From Streptomyces eurocidicus (lineage in GTDB: Bacteria > Actinomycetota > Actinomycetes > Streptomycetales > Streptomycetaceae), in the NCBI RefSeq assembly GCF_002891295.1, contig NZ_LGUI01000002.1:1-64000 (forward strand): a stretch of DNA of 64,000 nucleotides, in the 5' to 3' direction. The notes beneath the pieces were generated by a model. The model was not told the origin of the DNA and did not search any database. It saw only the letters and a program-made list of their open reading frames with translations. The position numbers and the translations under genes were made by a program. This document shows positions 51,590 through 60,589 of this stretch, piece by piece. Within the stretch, counting starts at the first letter, position 1. Each line of letters opens with the position of its first letter.

Positions 51590-52476
51590 TCCGGATCTCG
51601 CGGTGACCACCCGGACCCGCGCAGGAACGCGTCGAAGGTCAGCAGCCCCGGGTGCGCCGCGCGCAGCGCGGGGATGTCCGCGGTGTAGCCGACCTCGTTG
51701 AACCACACGAAGGTCTTGGCCATCCACTCGTTCTGCCGCCGGATCTCCTCGATGGGCACCGACTCGAAGCGGGCCGGCAGCCCGGTGTGGCGCGCGAACG
51801 CCTCGGCGATCCGCGGGCCGGTGAGCTCGTCACCGGCGATCTCCACGTTCCGGCCGGCGAAGTGCCCGGGGTCGTCGAAGGCGTCGGCCACGAACCAGCC
51901 GATGTCCTGCGAAGCGATCATCTGGAGCCGGGTCTCCGGCAGCAGGCCCCGGCTGAGCACCAGCTGCCCGGAGGCGTCGACGACCGGCGGCAGGTCGAGG
52001 AAGTTCTCCATGTAGTAGACCGCGCGCAGGAACGTCGTGGGCACCCCCGCCGCCCGCATGGTCCGCTCGACCGTCAGCTTGGTCTCCCGCCAGCCCACGC
52101 CGCCGGGGTTCTCCACGCCGCCGACCGAGCTGTGCACGAGGTGCGCCACCCCCGCGTCCCGGACGGCCGAGGCCAGCAGTGCCGCGTGCCGCTCCTCGCC
52201 GTCCAGACCGTTGCCGTGCGTCGGCGTGAAGACGGTGAACACCCCGTACGCCCCCGCCACCGCCCCGCGCACGGCGGCCGGGTCGTCCAGCGACCCCTTC
52301 ACCAGCCGCACGCCCTTGGCCTGGAGCTCCCGGGCCCGCGGATGCTCCGGATCGCGTACGAGCGCGCGGACCGCCCAGCCCCGGTCGAGCAGGTGCCGGG
52401 CCGCCGAACCTCCTTGCCGGCCGGTCGCGCCCAGCACCAGCACCCAGCGATCGATGTCCCTGTCCCCGATGGCCAT
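51586..52476 (-). CDS. NmrA-family NAD(P)-binding protein
   Basis: This 296-aa protein starts at ATG 52476. It has the Rossmann motif VLVLGATGRQGGSAARHLLD and the NmrA pattern HLVHSSVGGVENPGGVGWRE then FLRAVYYMENFLDLPPVVDA. Atypical SDRs of this kind act as reductases, isomerases or redox sensors. In the same operon as a methyltransferase and an acyltransferase it may reduce a quinone or enone. A pair of SARP-like heptamers lies 55-70 bp upstream. Confidence 0.75.
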   Translation of the reverse strand: MAIGDRDIDRWVLVLGATGRQGGSAARHLLDRGWAVRALVRDPEHPRARELQAKGVRLVKGSLDDPAAVRGAVAGAYGVFTVFTPTHGNGLDGEERHAALLASAVRDAGVAHLVHSSVGGVENPGGVGWRETKLTVERTMRAAGVPTTFLRAVYYMENFLDLPPVVDASGQLVLSRGLLPETRLQMIASQDIGWFVADAFDDPGHFAGRNVEIAGDELTGPRIAEAFARHTGLPARFESVPIEEIRRQNEWMAKTFVWFNEVGYTADIPALRAAHPGLLTFDAFLRGSGWSPRDPE

Positions 52477-52529
52477 CGCATGCCCTTTCCGAGAGTCGTT
52501 GTTCCGGCGCACCACGCTCGGCGCGCGCA

Positions 52530-52599
52530 CTGGAATCCGGCTGGAGGCGCGGTCGACAGGGACACCGCCTGTCCAGCGCGCGTCGAGCGGCCTTCGAGC
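52530..52599. promoter_or_regulatory. SARP-type repeats in the NmrA/DoxX divergent promoter
   Basis: Three heptamers TCCAGCG (52571), TCGAGCG (52582) and TCGAGCC (52593) are spaced exactly 11 bp and face the plus-strand operon. A second pair, TGGAATC (52530) and TGGAGGC (52541), also at 11 bp, reads TCCAGCC/TCCAGTG-like on the minus strand and faces NmrA. The 52477-52816 intergenic stretch holds no gene. Confidence 0.7.
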
Positions 52600-52816
52600 C
52601 CCCGAGGGGAGCGTCGGGCACCGCACCTGCCACGGCGAAGGGAGCAGTCGGCCATGGGCCATGGCCCGGGCACGACACCCCCGGCGGCCACCGCCCGTAC
52701 GCCGTCCGGTCGGCACGGCACGGCCTGCTTCCGCGGCACGGGCCCGGACCTCGGACGGCGGCTGCGGCTCATCGCCCGCCGCTGTGCGGGACGCGACCGA
52801 GGAGGACGAGGGAGCC

Positions 52817-53209
52817 ATGAAGAGGACACACCGGACCGTACGGGGACTGGCCAGGCCGCTGCTGGCCGCCAGCTTCGTCACCGGCGGCTACAGCGTGCTG
52901 CGCGACCCCGGCCCGCTGCCCGCGCTCGCGGAGAAGCACGGCGTCCCGCTGCCGGAGGCCGCCACCCGGGCCACGGCGGCCGGCATGCTCGTCGGCGGTC
53001 TGGCGCTGGGCGCGGGCTTCCGGCCGCCGCTCAGCGTCTGCCTGCTGGCCGTCTGCCTGGTGCCGACGACCGTGACCGTGCACGACTTCTGGCGGCAGGA
53101 GGACCCGGCCCGCCGCGTCACCCAGCGCAACGAGTTCTTCAAGAACCTCAGCCTGCTCGGCGCGCTGGCGATCGCCGCCGCCGACGCGCTCGCGGCCGGC
53201 GGGGAGTGA
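52817..53209 (+). CDS. DoxX-like small membrane protein
   Basis: This 130-aa protein has about four hydrophobic segments (GLARPLLAASFVTGGYSVLR, TAAGMLVGGLALGAGF, LSVCLLAVCLVPTTVTV, LLGALAIAAADALAAG). The pattern with HDFWRQEDPARRVTQRNEFF is typical of DoxX proteins. It may handle quinone or redox stress. ATG 52817 follows GGAG. It overlaps the monooxygenase gene as GTGA, so the two are coupled. Confidence 0.75.
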   Translation: MKRTHRTVRGLARPLLAASFVTGGYSVLRDPGPLPALAEKHGVPLPEAATRATAAGMLVGGLALGAGFRPPLSVCLLAVCLVPTTVTVHDFWRQEDPARRVTQRNEFFKNLSLLGALAIAAADALAAGGE

Positions 53210-54339
53210 ACGCCGTGCGGACCGAGGAAGAGATCACCGGCGCGCCCCTCGCCGCCGGGGCCCGGGACGTCGCCCGGCTCGCGGCACGGCACGCCGCCGC
53301 CGCCGACCGGGAGCGCAGGCTGCGCCCCGACGTCGTCCGCGCCGTCGTCGACGCCGGTTTCGCCCGGCACTTCGTCCCCCGGCGGTGGGGCGGGACCGCG
53401 GGCACCTTCACCGAGCTCGCCGACGCCGTCACGGCGGTCGGCGAGGGCTGCGCGGCCACCGCCTGGGTGGCCTCGCTCGGCTCGACCGTGGCCCGGATGG
53501 CGGCCCACCTGCCCGAGAAGGGGCAGGCGGAACTCTGGGCGGAGGGGCCCGACACCCTGCTGGTGGGGGCGCTGATGCCGGTAGGCCGCGCCGAGGCCGT
53601 CCCCGGCGGCTGGCGGCTCTCCGGCACCTGGTCGTTCATCAGCGCCGTGGACCACTCGCAATGGGCACTGGTGTGCGCGACGGCCCCGTCCGGCGGACAG
53701 CCCCGGGCCCGCTACTTCGCGGTGGAGCGCACCGCCTACACCATCCGGGACACCTGGTTCTCGGTGGGCATGCGCGGCACCGGCAGCAACACCCTCGTCC
53801 TGGACGGCACGTTCGTACCCGAGCACCTGTCCTTCGACCGCGAGCAGGTGATGGAGGGCACCGGCTCACCGTCCCCGGCGGCGTGCCACCGGGTGCCGCT
53901 GAAGGCCGTCAACGGCCTGTCCTTCGTCCTCCCCGTCCTGGGCGCCGCGCGCGGCATGCTCACCGCGTGGACCGCCTGGGCCGCCGCCCGGGCCGGAGCC
54001 GGAGCGGCGCACGACGCGGGCTTCCGCGACGCCCTCGCCCGCACCGCGGGGGAGCTGGACGCGGCCGAGCTCCTCGTGCGCCGCGCCGCGGCCGTCGCCG
54101 ACCAGGGCACGCACACCGGCCTGCTGACGGCGCGCGGCGCCCGCGACTGCGCCCTCGCCTCGGAGACGCTGCTGACCTCCGTCAACCGGATGTTCCGCGC
54201 GACGGGCACCTCCGGCCAGGCCGCCGGCGGCCCCTTCGAACGCTCCTGGCGGGACGTCAACTCCGCGACCAGCCACCTCGTACTGCGCCTGGACGCCGCC
54301 GCGACGGCCTACGCCGAGCAGGTCCTGGCAGACGGATGA
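53206..54339 (+). CDS. Acyl-CoA-dehydrogenase-fold flavin monooxygenase (ActVA-ORF5-like)
   Basis: This 377-aa protein starts at GTG 53206 in the GTGA overlap; GTG 53215 is possible. It has the HpaH/ActVA-ORF5 group pattern: LRPDVVRAVVDAGFARHFVP, WGGTAGTFTELADAVTAVGE, GCAATAWVASLGSTVARMAA, GGWRLSGTWSFISAVDHSQW. It would hydroxylate the aromatic intermediate using reduced FMN from the flavin reductase at 36384. Three SARP heptamers lie upstream of this operon. A 25-bp stem terminator follows 2 bp after the stop. Confidence 0.85.
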   Translation: MNAVRTEEEITGAPLAAGARDVARLAARHAAAADRERRLRPDVVRAVVDAGFARHFVPRRWGGTAGTFTELADAVTAVGEGCAATAWVASLGSTVARMAAHLPEKGQAELWAEGPDTLLVGALMPVGRAEAVPGGWRLSGTWSFISAVDHSQWALVCATAPSGGQPRARYFAVERTAYTIRDTWFSVGMRGTGSNTLVLDGTFVPEHLSFDREQVMEGTGSPSPAACHRVPLKAVNGLSFVLPVLGAARGMLTAWTAWAAARAGAGAAHDAGFRDALARTAGELDAAELLVRRAAAVADQGTHTGLLTARGARDCALASETLLTSVNRMFRATGTSGQAAGGPFERSWRDVNSATSHLVLRLDAAATAYAEQVLADG

Positions 54340-54341
54340 CC

Positions 54342-54395
54342 GGGCACGCCACAAGGGCCCGCCGGGATCCCCCGGCGGGCCCTTGTGGCGTGCCC
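54342..54395. terminator. Bidirectional terminator with a perfect 25-bp stem
   Basis: Positions 54342-54366 are the exact reverse complement of 54371-54395, with loop ATCC. It sits 2 bp after the monooxygenase stop and 4 bp before the aromatase stop of the convergent PKS operon, so it can end both. Confidence 0.9.
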
Positions 54396-54399
54396 CGCG

Positions 54400-55359
54400 T
54401 CAGCGTGCCGCCGTCCCGGCCCCCACCGCCAGCGACAGCGTGGTCCGGCTGTTGTTCCCCAGCGCCCGGCGCACGTACGCGCGGGCGTCGGCCGGCGTGG
54501 CGCCCTCGCCCAGCACCGAGGGCACCGCGGCCGCGTCGATGACCACCGTGTGCCGCGCCGTGGCCCTGGCCCCGCGGCCGGCACCGACGTCCTCGAACGT
54601 CCACAGACCGCTGTGGCCGAGCAGCAGCTCCGGCAGCACCCGCTGTTTGTAGGCGATCCATTCGGGCCGGTGGCACACCCGGACCGAGCGCGTCGTGTGC
54701 GCCGCGCCGTCCGGGGTGACCGTCTCCATGGCCAGCTCCTGGACACCGGGGGCGACCTCCATCAGCTCGCTGCGCGACACGTGCGGCAGCCGCTCGGCCC
54801 ACAGGTCGGCGCGCTCGACGAAGGCGTACGCCGCCTCCGCCGGGCACGCCGCCTCGATCGTGTCGCTGAAGGTCAGGACGACGTCCCGCACCGGGTGCCC
54901 GGACTCGGCGACGCGCGCCAGGGCGGCCAGCTCCGAGCCGCTGTTGCGGTCGAGGGCCGCCAGCAGCCCGGCCGGGGCCACCGGATCGTCGCCGACGGTG
55001 GTGAAGCGGTGCCGCAGCACCACCTCCGTACGGCGGCCGGACAACGGCCGCAACAGCCACCCGCCGCCCATCGAGGCGACCGGCGGCGCCGAGCGCTCCT
55101 GGCGGAAGCCCACGTAGAACCGCTCCGGGGCGAGGGTGCGGCGCGAAGTCCACTGCCTGACCTCGCCGTTCACCTCCGCCCACAGCTCGAAGCGCTCCGA
55201 GCGGTCGGTACGGGCCAGATGCCGGACGTGGACGCACGGGCCGAAGACCGCCGGCCAGGACGCCGCGTCCGCGATCAGCGCGTAGAGCCGAGCCGGGGGC
55301 GCGGCCACGATGAGCGAGTGCTCGGTGCGGTGCACCCGGGGCGGGCCGGAGCCGGTCAC
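54400..55359 (-). CDS. Didomain aromatase/cyclase (ActVII-like)
   Basis: This 319-aa protein has two SRPBCC/START-like domains: residues 5-150 (HRTEHSLIVAAPPARLYALI, FELWAEVNGEVRQWTSRRTL) and 165-315 (FSDTIEAACPAEAAYAFVER, LMEVAPGVQELAMETVTPDG). Didomain enzymes act on C9-reduced chains and dehydrate and aromatize the first ring. The length matches ActVII. Its GTG overlaps the ACP stop (GTGA). Confidence 0.85.
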   Translation of the reverse strand: MTGSGPPRVHRTEHSLIVAAPPARLYALIADAASWPAVFGPCVHVRHLARTDRSERFELWAEVNGEVRQWTSRRTLAPERFYVGFRQERSAPPVASMGGGWLLRPLSGRRTEVVLRHRFTTVGDDPVAPAGLLAALDRNSGSELAALARVAESGHPVRDVVLTFSDTIEAACPAEAAYAFVERADLWAERLPHVSRSELMEVAPGVQELAMETVTPDGAAHTTRSVRVCHRPEWIAYKQRVLPELLLGHSGLWTFEDVGAGRGARATARHTVVIDAAAVPSVLGEGATPADARAYVRRALGNNSRTTLSLAVGAGTAAR

Positions 55360-55640
55360 GCGACCCTCACCCCCTCGGCCGGCCGTCCGGCGCGCACGGA
55401 GCCGTTGACGAGGTCGAGCAGCGCACGCGGCGTCTCCAGCTCGGTCAGGACGTCGTCGGCGATGTCCACCCCGAACTCCTGCTTGATCCGGGCCGCGCTC
55501 TCCATCAGGGCGAGCGAGTCGTAACCCAGGTCCGTGAAGGGGACGTCGAGGATGTCGCCGGCCGGAGCGGCCGCCTCGTCCTCGCCCGCACAGGCCACGA
55601 GTATCCGGCGCAGGGTGTTCATGTCCATCGGTTCGGTCAT
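55356..55640 (-). CDS. Type II PKS acyl carrier protein
   Basis: This 94-aa protein carries the phosphopantetheine site LGYDSLALMESAARIKQEFG with Ser42. The size is typical. The ATG at 55640 follows GGAGG; a second ATG five codons later is possible. It holds the growing chain for KSalpha/CLF. It lies 42 bp after CLF and overlaps the aromatase gene. Confidence 0.9.
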   Translation of the reverse strand: MTEPMDMNTLRRILVACAGEDEAAAPAGDILDVPFTDLGYDSLALMESAARIKQEFGVDIADDVLTELETPRALLDLVNGSVRAGRPAEGVRVA

Positions 55641-55682
55641 GATGTGCTGCCTCCTGGTGAAAAACAGTGGTTCGGCGAGCCG

Positions 55683-56921
55683 TCAGGAATCCGGAGCGGT
55701 CACGACGACGGCCGAGTTGAAGCCCCGGCGGCCGCGAGCGAGCACCAGGGCGGAACGGACGGGCAGGCCGCGCGGCTCGTCGCGCACGAGGTCGAGGCCG
55801 TAGTCCTCGGGCACCCGTGCGGTGTGCGCGGTGTGCGGGACGACGCCGTCCCGCAGGCTGAGCAGGGCGCAGAGCAGGTCCACGGGGCCACCGCCCCCGT
55901 ACAGCCGCCCGGTCAGCGCCTTGGGCGCCGTGACGGGCACGCCGTACGGGCCGAAGACGGCCCGCAGCGCCTCGGCCTCGGCGCGGTCGAGCTCGGGGAC
56001 ACCCGCGGCGTCGGCGAACACGACGCCGATGTCATGAGCTGTGCGGCCCGCGTCGGCCAGGGCCAGTTCGACGGCCCGGCGCAGAGCGGAAGGCCGGCCG
56101 CTCCCCGGCGGCGGGTCGAAGGTCGCGGCATGACCGGCGATCCGGCCGTACCGCCGCGGCGCGCCGCGCTCCCGGGCCGAGTCCGCGTCCTCGACCACGA
56201 GGATCGCACCTCCCTCACCGGGCACATGGCCACCGGCGTCCCGGTCGAACGGCAGGAAAGCACGCTCAGGTTCGCGTGCCGTGCTCACCCGGCCGCCCGC
56301 CAGCTGGGCGGCCCAGCCCCACGGGTCCAGCGCCGAGTCCACTCCGCCGGCGACGACGAGCCGGGTGCCCCGGCGTACGGTGCGCCGGGCGTGCCCGACC
56401 GCGTCCAGGCCGCCGGCCTGCTCCGCGACCAGCGCGGCGCTCGGCCCCCGCAGCCCGTGCCGGATGGAGATCTGGCCCGTGTCGACGGCGTAGAACCAGG
56501 CGAACGACTCGTAGACGCTGACGTACTCCGGCCCCTGGCTCCACAGCTTGCGGAACTCCCGGTGCGTGAAGTCGAAGCCGCCCTGCGCGCTGGAGACGAC
56601 CACCCCCATGTCGTAGTCGGCCGGTGCGCCCGGACCGGCCGTGGTGCCCGGCTCGACACCGGCGTCCTCCAGCGCCCACCGCGCCATGGCCAGCGCGTAG
56701 CGGGTGGACACATCGGTCTGCGGCAGCAGCCTGCCGGGCAGGTGGTCCGCGGCCTCGAAGCCCCGGATCTGCCCGGCCAGCCGGGAGGGATAGCCGGAGA
56801 CGTCGAAGCGGTCCACCTCGCCTATGCCGTGCCGGCCCGCGAGGACGGACTTCCAGTGCTCCTCCGTACCGAGGCCGATGGGCGAGGCCACCGACATTCC
56901 CGTGATCACCGCATCGCTCAT
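55683..56921 (-). CDS. Chain length factor (KSbeta)
   Basis: This 412-aa partner of KSalpha has Gln168 in place of the catalytic Cys ([16 protein letters not shown]). The gate region reads [18 protein letters not shown], so F116, T119 and F123 correspond to F109, T112 and F116 of the actinorhodin CLF. These bulky residues limit the chain to eight acetate units. ATG 56921 overlaps the KSalpha stop (ATGA). An octaketide (C16) product is therefore predicted. Confidence 0.9.
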   Translation of the reverse strand: MSDAVITGMSVASPIGLGTEEHWKSVLAGRHGIGEVDRFDVSGYPSRLAGQIRGFEAADHLPGRLLPQTDVSTRYALAMARWALEDAGVEPGTTAGPGAPADYDMGVVVSSAQGGFDFTHREFRKLWSQGPEYVSVYESFAWFYAVDTGQISIRHGLRGPSAALVAEQAGGLDAVGHARRTVRRGTRLVVAGGVDSALDPWGWAAQLAGGRVSTAREPERAFLPFDRDAGGHVPGEGGAILVVEDADSARERGAPRRYGRIAGHAATFDPPPGSGRPSALRRAVELALADAGRTAHDIGVVFADAAGVPELDRAEAEALRAVFGPYGVPVTAPKALTGRLYGGGGPVDLLCALLSLRDGVVPHTAHTARVPEDYGLDLVRDEPRGLPVRSALVLARGRRGFNSAVVVTAPDS

Positions 56922-58189
56922 CGGGCGGCACCCCCCAGCCCCTGAAGGACCATCGCGCTCTGGAAGCCACCGAACCCGCTGCCCACCGACAGCACCGTGT
57001 CCACCCGCTGTTCCCGGGCGGTCAACGGCACGTAGTCCAGGTCGCACTCCGGGTCGGGCGTGCGCAGGTTCGCCGTGGGCGGCACCACGTCGTGCTTGAT
57101 CGCCAGGGCGCAGGCCGCGATCTCGATGGACCCGATGGCGCCGAGCGAGTGCCCGATCATCGACTTGATCGAGCTGACCGGCACCCGGCGGGCGTGGTCA
57201 CCGAGGCTGCGCTTGAACGCGGCCGTCTCATGGCGGTCGTTCTGCTTGGTGCCGGAGCCGTGCGCGTTGACGTAGTCCACGGCCGTACGGTCCAGCCGGG
57301 CCTCGTCGAGCGCCGCCCGGATCGCCTCCGCCATCTCGCGGCCGTCCTTCTTCAGCCCGGTCATGTGGTACGCGTTGCAGCGGGTGGCGTAGCCGCTGAC
57401 CTCGGCGTAGACGGGCGCCCCGCGCGCCCGCGCCGCCTCGTACTCCTCCAGCACGAACATCGCCGCGCCCTCGGCGATGACGAAGCCGTTGCGCGTGGCG
57501 TCGAAGGGCCGGGACGCCAGGGCCGGTTCGTCGTCCCGAGGGGTGGTCGCCTTGATGGCGTCGAAGCAGGCCACCACGATCGGCGTGATCGGCGTGTCGG
57601 TGGCCCCGGCGACGGCGGCGTCCACGGTGCCCTCACGGATCAGCTGGACCGCGTACCCGACGGCGTCGAGCCCGGAGGTGCAGCCGTCGGACACCATCGT
57701 GACCGGGCCCTCCGCACCCACCGCCCAGGCGACCTCGGCGGGCATCGCCCCCGGGCTGAGGTAGTCGAACATGTAGGGGGAGAGGTGATCGGGATCGACC
57801 AGCCAGTCCTTCCCGCCGTCCGACATCACCAGGTACTCGTCCTCCAGGCTGGTCGCCGAGGCGACCGCCGTGCCCAAGGCCACGGCGATCCGGTGCGGCG
57901 GCACAGCCCCCGGCGACAGCCCGCTGTCGGCGAGGGCGTCGCGGGTGCACGCGACGGCGAACTGGGTGGCCCGGTCCATTCTCCGGATCTCCCGGGGGCC
58001 GAACCCCTCGGCCCGCGCGTCGAAGTCGACCTCGCCGGCGACCCGCGAACGAAAGGGCGAGGGGTCGAAGAAGGAGATCCTGCGGGTCGCCGTCCGGCCG
58101 TTGACCAGCAGCTCCCAGAACTCCTTGGTGCCACTGCCCCCTGGGGCGCGCACCCCGATACCGGTGATCACTACGCGCCGTTCCCCCAC
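56918..58189 (-). CDS. Ketosynthase alpha (KSalpha)
   Basis: This 423-aa enzyme condenses malonyl units on the ACP. It has the active-site Cys170 in [15 protein letters not shown], His in [18 protein letters not shown], and [18 protein letters not shown] 58189 follows GGAGG by 8 nt. Up to four SARP-type heptamers at 11-bp spacing lie 88-127 bp upstream. The operon order KSalpha-CLF-ACP-aromatase is common in aromatic PKS clusters. Confidence 0.92.
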   Translation of the reverse strand: MGERRVVITGIGVRAPGGSGTKEFWELLVNGRTATRRISFFDPSPFRSRVAGEVDFDARAEGFGPREIRRMDRATQFAVACTRDALADSGLSPGAVPPHRIAVALGTAVASATSLEDEYLVMSDGGKDWLVDPDHLSPYMFDYLSPGAMPAEVAWAVGAEGPVTMVSDGCTSGLDAVGYAVQLIREGTVDAAVAGATDTPITPIVVACFDAIKATTPRDDEPALASRPFDATRNGFVIAEGAAMFVLEEYEAARARGAPVYAEVSGYATRCNAYHMTGLKKDGREMAEAIRAALDEARLDRTAVDYVNAHGSGTKQNDRHETAAFKRSLGDHARRVPVSSIKSMIGHSLGAIGSIEIAACALAIKHDVVPPTANLRTPDPECDLDYVPLTAREQRVDTVLSVGSGFGGFQSAMVLQGLGGAAR

Positions 58190-58276
58190 GGTCGCTCCCT
58201 CCGCCTGCGCCCGCCACGGGCGTCCCGGAGCCCCGGCCGGACGTGCTGCCGGGGCTGCGAGCAGACTCGGGGTGCG

Positions 58277-58316
58277 GCCTCGACCTCCTCTGGAGGGGCG
58301 CTCGGGAACGGCTCGG
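58277..58316 (-). promoter_or_regulatory. Four SARP-type heptamers before the PKS operon
   Basis: Read on the minus strand: CCGAGCC (58316-58310), CCGAGCG (58305-58299), TCCAGAG (58294-58288) and TCGAGGC (58283-58277). Each starts 11 bp from the next. This is the longest array in the cluster and fits the strongest SARP target, the core PKS genes. Confidence 0.65.
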
Positions 58317-58408
58317 CGTGGCCGGAGGGCGGTTCGGGCGGGGCGGATCGGACGTGGCGGCCGCCACCGCCGCCGGTGGGACGGCACGCCCCACGTAGCC
58401 TCGTCCCC

Positions 58409-59365
58409 GTGTCAGCCTTCCCCTCGCATCGCGTCGCCGTCCTCGTGCTGGAGGGCGCGAAGCCGCTCGACGTCGGAATTCCCGCGCAGGTCTTCACGGC
58501 CCGCGCGAGCATGCCGTACGAGGTGCGGGTGTGCGGGGCGGCACCCGGCCTCGTGACCGGCGGTGACGGTCTGTCGTACCACGTCGCCCACGGCCTGGAG
58601 GCGCTCGCGTGGGCGGACATCGTCTTCGTGCCCGGCTACCGGCACCCGGACCGCGACGACCCGCCGCGGGCCGTCGTCGACGCGCTGGGCACCGCCCACG
58701 ACCGGGGCGCGCGGCTCGCCGCCATCTCGACGGGCGCCTTCGCGCTCGCCGCCACGGGCCTGCTCGACGGCAGGCGTGCCACGACGCACTGGCACTACAC
58801 GCGGGCACTGGCGGCCAGGCACCCGCGCATCCGGGTCGACGAGAACGTCCTGTTCGTCGACGAGGGCAGCGTGCTCACGTCGGCCGGTGCCGCCTCCGGC
58901 ATCGACCTGTGCCTGCACATCCTGCGCGGCGACCTCGGAGTGGCCGCGTCCAACCACGCGGCCCGCCGCCTGGTCGCGGCCCCCTACCGCAGCGGCGGCC
59001 AGGCCCAGTACGTGCCGCGCAGCGTGCCCGAGCCGCACGGCGAGCGCTTCGGCACCACCCGCGAGTGGGCGCTGCACCGGCTCGCCGAGCCCCTCACCCT
59101 CGACATACTGGCGCGACAGGCCGGGGTCTCGCCGCGCACGTTCTCCCGGCGCTTCGTCGAGGAGACCGGCTGCACACCGATGCAGTGGGTGATGCGCGCC
59201 CGCATCGACCAGGCCCGCGAGCTGCTGGAACGCTCGCAGCGCAGCGTCGAGCAGATCGCCGCCGACGTCGGGCTCGGCACCGGAGCGAACCTGCGCCTGC
59301 ACTTCCAGCGCGTCCTCGGCGCCACGCCGAGCGAGTACCGGCGCACCTTCACCCGGGGCGAATAG
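58409..59365 (+). CDS. GlxA-type regulator: DJ-1/PfpI domain plus AraC HTH
   Basis: This 318-aa protein has an N-terminal DJ-1/PfpI-like domain ([53 protein letters not shown]). The nucleophile Cys of that elbow is replaced by Ser/Thr. The C-terminal AraC HTH is complete ([20 protein letters not shown] and [20 protein letters not shown]). GTG 58409 is probably leaderless: TAGCCT lies 7 nt upstream. It is divergent from KSalpha. It may control the downstream gap gene or mark the end of the cluster. Confidence 0.8.
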   Translation: MSAFPSHRVAVLVLEGAKPLDVGIPAQVFTARASMPYEVRVCGAAPGLVTGGDGLSYHVAHGLEALAWADIVFVPGYRHPDRDDPPRAVVDALGTAHDRGARLAAISTGAFALAATGLLDGRRATTHWHYTRALAARHPRIRVDENVLFVDEGSVLTSAGAASGIDLCLHILRGDLGVAASNHAARRLVAAPYRSGGQAQYVPRSVPEPHGERFGTTREWALHRLAEPLTLDILARQAGVSPRTFSRRFVEETGCTPMQWVMRARIDQARELLERSQRSVEQIAADVGLGTGANLRLHFQRVLGATPSEYRRTFTRGE

Positions 59366-59487
59366 GGGGTGAACAGCCCCGCCGCCCGGCACCCGGTGGC
59401 GAGATCCTTTTGAACCGTGGCGATCCCGCCACTGTCGGCGGCGCCGGCCGCGGGCGAGTCTGGTGGCGAAGGGAAGGGATGTCACCC

Positions 59488-60486
59488 ATGACTCGCATCG
59501 CCATCAACGGATTCGGCCGCATCGGACGCAATGTGCTGCGCGCACTGCTGGAGCGCGAGAGCGCCCTGGAGATCGTCGCGATCAACGACCTCACCGAGCC
59601 CGCCGCTCTCGCCCGGCTGCTCGCCTACGACAGCACGGCCGGCCGGCTCGGGCGCCCGGTGACCGTCGACGGGGACGCCCTCGTCGTCGACGGCCGCCGG
59701 ATCACCGTGCTGGCCGAGCGCGAACCGGCGCGGCTGCCGTGGGCCGCGCTCGGCGTCGACGTCGTCCTGGAGGCCACCGGCCGCTTCACCTCGGCCGAGG
59801 CCGCCCGCGCCCACCTCGACGCGGGTGCGAAGAAGGTTCTGGTCAGCGCGCCGTCGGACGGCGCCGACGTCACGCTCGCGTTCGGGGTCAACACCGACAC
59901 GTACGACCCGGCCGCGCACACGATCGTCTCGAACGCCTCCTGCACGACCAACGCGCTCGCGCCGCTGGCCAAGGTGCTCGACGAACTCGCGGGCATCGAG
60001 CACGGGTTCATGACGACGGTGCACGCCTACACGCAGGAGCAGAACCTCCAGGACGGTCCGCACCGCGACCCGCGCCGTGCCCGGGCCGCCGGGGTCAACA
60101 TCGTGCCGACCACGACCGGCGCGGCCAAGGCGATCGGCCTGGTGCTGCCGAAGCTCGACGGCAAGCTGTCCGGCGACTCGATCCGTGTGCCGGTGCCGGT
60201 GGGCTCGATCGTCGAGCTCAACACGACCGTCGCCCGCGACGTGACGCGCGAGGACGTGCTGGCGGCCTACCGCGCCGCGGCGGAAGGCCCGCTCGCGGGC
60301 GTCCTCGAATACTCCGAGGACGCGCTCGTGTCGTCCGACATCGTCGGCAACCCGGCCTCGTCGATCTTCGACTCGGCCCTCACCCGCGTCGACGGCCGCC
60401 ACATCAAGGTGGTCGCCTGGTACGACAACGAGTGGGGCTTCTCGAACCGCGTGATCGACACGCTCGAACTCCTCGCCACCGGCTGA
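59488..60486 (+). CDS. gap: Glyceraldehyde-3-phosphate dehydrogenase
   Basis: This 332-aa cytoplasmic glycolytic enzyme has INGFGRIGRN at its start, the catalytic Cys in SNASCTTNALAPLAK, the His in TTVHAYTQ and the WYDNEWGFSNRV end motif. ATG 59488 was chosen (GGAAGGG lies 9 nt before); ATG 59479 is possible. Streptomyces usually carry more than one gap gene. Location beside a biosynthetic cluster raises the possibility of a resistance copy, but no inhibitor pathway is evident here. Confidence 0.9.
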   Translation: MTRIAINGFGRIGRNVLRALLERESALEIVAINDLTEPAALARLLAYDSTAGRLGRPVTVDGDALVVDGRRITVLAEREPARLPWAALGVDVVLEATGRFTSAEAARAHLDAGAKKVLVSAPSDGADVTLAFGVNTDTYDPAAHTIVSNASCTTNALAPLAKVLDELAGIEHGFMTTVHAYTQEQNLQDGPHRDPRRARAAGVNIVPTTTGAAKAIGLVLPKLDGKLSGDSIRVPVPVGSIVELNTTVARDVTREDVLAAYRAAAEGPLAGVLEYSEDALVSSDIVGNPASSIFDSALTRVDGRHIKVVAWYDNEWGFSNRVIDTLELLATG

Positions 60487-60589
60487 CCGCCCGCGGCGTG
60501 GTCAGGGCGCTCTTCGAGGGCCGCGGTGCCGGACCTCGCCTGGCCCGGGCGGATCAGCCCGGGGCGGCGCGAGGTGATGCGCTCCGGCC

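Noticed and set aside
52655..52816. Small gene upstream of the DoxX-like gene
   Set aside because: The candidate frame runs into later genes in a different frame, has no ribosome-binding site and has shadow-like composition.
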